A stretch of 32,953 nt of DNA from an uncultured Collinsella sp. (GTDB taxonomy: Bacteria; Actinomycetota; Coriobacteriia; Coriobacteriales; Coriobacteriaceae): NCBI GenBank assembly GCA_900542965.1, contig UQPY01000023.1, positions 1 to 32,953 of the forward strand, given 5' to 3'. Shown here piece by piece: positions 30,439 to 32,953 of this stretch. The first letter of the stretch is position 1. Each line of letters begins with the position of its first letter. The notes under the pieces were generated by a model. The model did no database searches, was not told where the DNA came from, and saw only the letters and a list, made by a program, of their open reading frames with translations. The translations under genes and the position numbers were made by a program.

Positions 30439-31524
30439 ATGGCGCACGATGTAGTCCTGATTCCTGGTGACGGTATCGGTCCCGAGATTACGCAGGCCAT
30501 GCGCCGCGTGGTCGAGGCCACCGGTGTCCAGATCAACTGGAACGTCCAGGAGGCAGGTGCCGGCGTCATGGACGAGTTTGGCACGCCGCTGCCCCAGCAC
30601 GTGCTCGATGCGGTCGCCGAGACCAAGGTTGCCATCAAGGGTCCCATCACCACGCCGGTCGGCACAGGTTTCCGCAGCGTCAACGTGGCCCTGCGCAAGC
30701 ACTTTGACCTGTACGCCTGCGTGCGCCCCTGCCTGTCGCAGCCGGGCGACGGCTCGCGCTTCCGCGACGTCGACCTGGTCATCGTGCGTGAGAACACCGA
30801 GGACCTCTACGCCGGGATCGAGTTCGATGAGGGCGCTGCCGAGGTCGAGGAGCTCTCACAGCTTGTCGAGCGCTCGGGCCAGAAGACCTTCGCTGCCGAT
30901 TCCGCTATCTCGATCAAGCCCATCTCCATCGCCAAGAGCCGCCGCATTGTGGAGTACGCCTTTGAGTACGCCCGCCGCTGCGGCCGCAAAAAGGTGACGG
31001 CCGTGCATAAGGCTAACATCATGAAGGCGACCGATGGCCTGTTCCTGCGCGTTGCGCGCGAGGTGGCCGCCAACTATCCCGATATCGAGTTCAACGACAA
31101 GATCGTCGACGCTACCTGCATGGGCCTGGTCCAGAATCCCAACGACTTCGATGTTCTGGTGCTGCCCAACCTGTACGGCGACATCGTGAGCGACCTGTGC
31201 GCCGGCCTGGTAGGCGGCTTAGGCATGGCCCCCGGCTCCAACATCGGTGCTGACTGCGCCATCTTCGAGGCAACGCACGGCTCCGCGCCCGATATCGCTG
31301 GCCAGGATATCGCCAACCCCACGGCCGAGATCCTCTCTGCTGCGATGATGCTCGATCACCTGGGCGAGAACGACGCTGCCAATCGCATTCGCGCCGCCGT
31401 CTCTGCCACGCTCGACGAGGGCGAGCAGGTTACCGGTGACGTGCGTCGTGCCCAGACCGGCTCCGTCGAGGGCGCCGTGGGCACGCAGGCCTTTGCCGAT
31501 GCCGTTATCGCGCACCTGGCCTAA
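30439..31524 (+). CDS. icd: NAD-type isocitrate dehydrogenase (isocitrate/isopropylmalate family)
   Basis: Oxidatively decarboxylates isocitrate to 2-oxoglutarate. The 361 residues show IPGDGIGPEI, Ser80 and Asn82 in RSVNVALRK, VRENTEDLYAGIE (117-128, including Tyr124), AVHKANIMK, NLYGDIVSDLCAGLVGGLGM, and HGSAPDIAG. The Asp-Ile in that last motif, where NADP enzymes have Lys-Tyr, indicates NAD. The RENTED motif argues against isopropylmalate dehydrogenase, which is the alternative. It is probably the last gene of the run from degV or the dehydrogenase. A weak terminator follows. Confidence 0.88.
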   Translation: MAHDVVLIPGDGIGPEITQAMRRVVEATGVQINWNVQEAGAGVMDEFGTPLPQHVLDAVAETKVAIKGPITTPVGTGFRSVNVALRKHFDLYACVRPCLSQPGDGSRFRDVDLVIVRENTEDLYAGIEFDEGAAEVEELSQLVERSGQKTFAADSAISIKPISIAKSRRIVEYAFEYARRCGRKKVTAVHKANIMKATDGLFLRVAREVAANYPDIEFNDKIVDATCMGLVQNPNDFDVLVLPNLYGDIVSDLCAGLVGGLGMAPGSNIGADCAIFEATHGSAPDIAGQDIANPTAEILSAAMMLDHLGENDAANRIRAAVSATLDEGEQVTGDVRRAQTGSVEGAVGTQAFADAVIAHLA

Positions 31525-31583
31525 GGTATGCACGCTGCAAACGCCTAAATAGTACTTAAGTGTTTGCGTATAACCTAAGAATC

Positions 31584-31619
31584 AATACGCCCGGCACTCT
31601 GTCGGGCGTATTCTATTGA
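31584..31619 (+). terminator. Terminator after isocitrate dehydrogenase
   Basis: AATACGCCCG and CGGGCGTATT form a perfect 10-bp stem with a 9-nt loop; the tail CTATTG is only weakly U-rich. A second weak pair, GCAAAC/GTTTGC (31537-31567), lies before it. Confidence 0.65.
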
Positions 31620-31650
31620 AGACTATGTTTCCTAACAAGGAGTAACTGAT

Positions 31651-32745
31651 ATGGGTCTGATTCAAAAGAAGGACGAGAAGGACGAGATCGACGGCATCCA
31701 GATCATCGAGCGCGGCGAAGGCCCCGACGGTGACGAGGACGAGAAGATCGATCTGGTCGCCGGTACGTCTGCCGAGCACATTGCCGCCGGCACGACGGCC
31801 GAGGAGGAGGACGCCCGACTGGAGGCTCAGATTGCCGCGGATGCCGCTGACGAGAATCTGATGCCCGAGGCCCAGGATGAGGACGACGATATCCTGGGTT
31901 CCGACGAAGACGACCATGCATCCAAGCATAAGAAGACGATGATTGCCGCCTTTGTGGTTGCCGTCGTGATCGCTGCCGTGGTTGGCTTCTTTATTGGCAA
32001 TGGCGGCTTTGGCGGCAAGGGTGTCGGCTCGTCGACCCTGACCGAGGATCAGCTCGATTCGACCGTGGCAAGCTATAGCTACAACGGCAAGAAGAGTGAC
32101 ATCACCGCGCGCGAGGCCATCGAGAGCCAGTACAGCCTCGACACCGTCAAGGACGACGACGGCAACTATACCGCTCCTTCCGCCGACGTCATCCTGTCCT
32201 ACGTGCGCAACAAGATCCTGCTCGATGCTGCCGAGGACGAGGGCATTACCGTCTCTTCCAAGGAAATGAAGAAGTACGCCGAGGATTCCATCGGCACTTC
32301 GGACTACAAGACCATGGCCACGCAGTATGGCGTGTCCAAGGACCAGGCCAAGCAGATCGTCCGTCAGTCCGCGACGCTGCAGAAGCTCTACAAGAAGAAG
32401 GTGGGCGATAGCTCCGCAAGCATGCCGACCGCCCCGACCGAGCCTGCTGACGGCAACGAGGAGACCGCGAGCAAGGACTACGCCGATTACATCATCAAAC
32501 TTGCCGGCGACGAGTGGGATAGCGAAAAGGGCACCTGGAAGGACGCCGATAGCACCTACGCTAAGGCCTTCGCTGACGATGCCTTTACGGCTGATAGCGC
32601 TACCTACAAGCAGGCCATGACCGCCTATTACACCGCCTACCAGCAGTACTCTTCGCAGGCTTCGAGCGCCAGCTCCAAGTGGACCGAGTATGCTAACGGC
32701 CTGTATGCCAAGGCCAACATCAGCATCTACGGCCTGTTTGCGTAA
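31651..32745 (+). CDS. Membrane-anchored SurA-N-like protein
   Basis: 364 residues. Residues 1-95 are a very acidic cytosolic part; 97-115 is a single membrane helix (MIAAFVVAVVIAAVVGFFIG), and the rest is outside. About 150-250 resemble the N-terminal chaperone domain of SurA/PrsA proteins (VILSYVRNKILLDAAEDEGI, then VSSKEMKKYAEDSIGTSDYK, QYGVSKDQAKQIVRQSATLQ). No prolyl isomerase domain follows, only a Tyr/Ser/Ala-rich C-terminus. It might help fold secreted proteins. AAGGAG precedes the ATG. It is transcribed as a single gene. Confidence 0.82.
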   Translation: MGLIQKKDEKDEIDGIQIIERGEGPDGDEDEKIDLVAGTSAEHIAAGTTAEEEDARLEAQIAADAADENLMPEAQDEDDDILGSDEDDHASKHKKTMIAAFVVAVVIAAVVGFFIGNGGFGGKGVGSSTLTEDQLDSTVASYSYNGKKSDITAREAIESQYSLDTVKDDDGNYTAPSADVILSYVRNKILLDAAEDEGITVSSKEMKKYAEDSIGTSDYKTMATQYGVSKDQAKQIVRQSATLQKLYKKKVGDSSASMPTAPTEPADGNEETASKDYADYIIKLAGDEWDSEKGTWKDADSTYAKAFADDAFTADSATYKQAMTAYYTAYQQYSSQASSASSKWTEYANGLYAKANISIYGLFA

Positions 32746-32805
32746 GGTTTGCCTGCACTACTGCGCGTTAACCGATCACCTGATTAAGCCCGCTAGAACG
32801 GACAA

Positions 32806-32953
32806 TGAACTGCGTCCCAAATCTTGGACGCCCTAAATAGCGACTAGGCCGCGAGGGCCTGATTCCGGAACTCCTCCGGGGTCAGGCCCTTCAATCTTAC
32901 CTGCCTCCGGCTCGTGTTCCAGTGGACTATGTATTCCTCCAGGTCGCGTTTGA
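32806..32953 (-). mobile_element. End of an IS3-family insertion sequence (cut by window edge)
   Basis: From TGAACTGCGTCC at 32806, which looks like an IS3/IS150-group terminal repeat, to the window end. It contains the 3' end of a transposase gene. The other end and any target duplication are outside. Confidence 0.7.
32844..32953 (-). CDS. IS3-family transposase, C-terminal fragment
   Basis: The last 35 residues of a transposase OrfB with an rve integrase core. LEEYIVHWNTSRRQ and RLKGLTPEEFRNQAL match the typical end of IS150-like enzymes (YI..YN..R, LKGLSP.EYR). The stop is TAG at 32846-32844. The catalytic DDE residues lie beyond the window, so I cannot say if it is intact. Confidence 0.85.
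   Translation of the reverse strand, partial: KRDLEEYIVHWNTSRRQVRLKGLTPEEFRNQALAA

Overview
The window is about 33 kb of GC-rich, gene-dense chromosome from a high-GC Gram-positive anaerobe. The gene content points to a coriobacterium, most probably Collinsella or a close relative: lactose/cellobiose-type PTS, family II pyrophosphatase, archaeal-like topoisomerase I, Tat genes beside hypA/hypB, long-form HPF, and a putative nuclease whose architecture I associate with Coriobacteriia. This is a judgement from protein sequence; no 16S gene or other marker is present. I support 32 protein-coding genes, most on the + strand. There is no tRNA, rRNA or CRISPR array.

Layout. 1-9900: a sugar block. 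gntR and manA run leftwards. A 6-phospho-beta-glucosidase and a three-gene PTS (EIIC, EIIB, EIIA) run rightwards and end at a strong terminator. A ROK glucokinase, Mn-type pyrophosphatase and Na+/H+ antiporter NhaA follow. Three copies of an AAAAGTAA word lie over the divergent gntR/bgl promoters and look like the GntR operators. 9900-17600: a small unknown gene, a MocR-type aminotransferase, an orphan STAS protein, a TatB-like/TatC pair, hypA, hypB and a type IA topoisomerase. 17700-18830: a zinc-ribbon membrane protein gene bracketed by two near-identical palindromes. 18900-24460: tmk-holB-ricT, matching part of the Bacillus subtilis order, then comF and a putative nuclease. 24460-27070: an intergenic inverted-repeat element, a long structured leader, a solute-binding lipoprotein and hpf, which is preceded by a probable raiA-type structured RNA. 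27150-32750: degV, a hydroxyacid dehydrogenase with a His/Cys-rich tail, a small membrane protein, a HEAT-like protein, NAD-type isocitrate dehydrogenase and a SurA-N-like membrane protein. 32806 to the end: the end of an IS3-family element.

Working together. The left block would import and phosphorylate a beta-glucoside (EIIABC), split it inside the cell (GH1), phosphorylate the free glucose (glucokinase) and interconvert hexose phosphates (ManA), under a sugar-sensing GntR/UTRA repressor. The Tat pair beside hypA/hypB suggests maturation and export of a nickel enzyme, but no hydrogenase or urease structural gene is in the window.

Most unusual material lies between genes: two roughly 220-bp elements sharing long terminal inverted repeats, two kinds of palindrome with a GGGAC core (one pair with a compensatory base change), and several leaders with competing hairpins (nhaA, comF, the lipoprotein gene, hpf). 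The most striking protein oddity is the 51-residue His/Cys tail on the hydroxyacid dehydrogenase.
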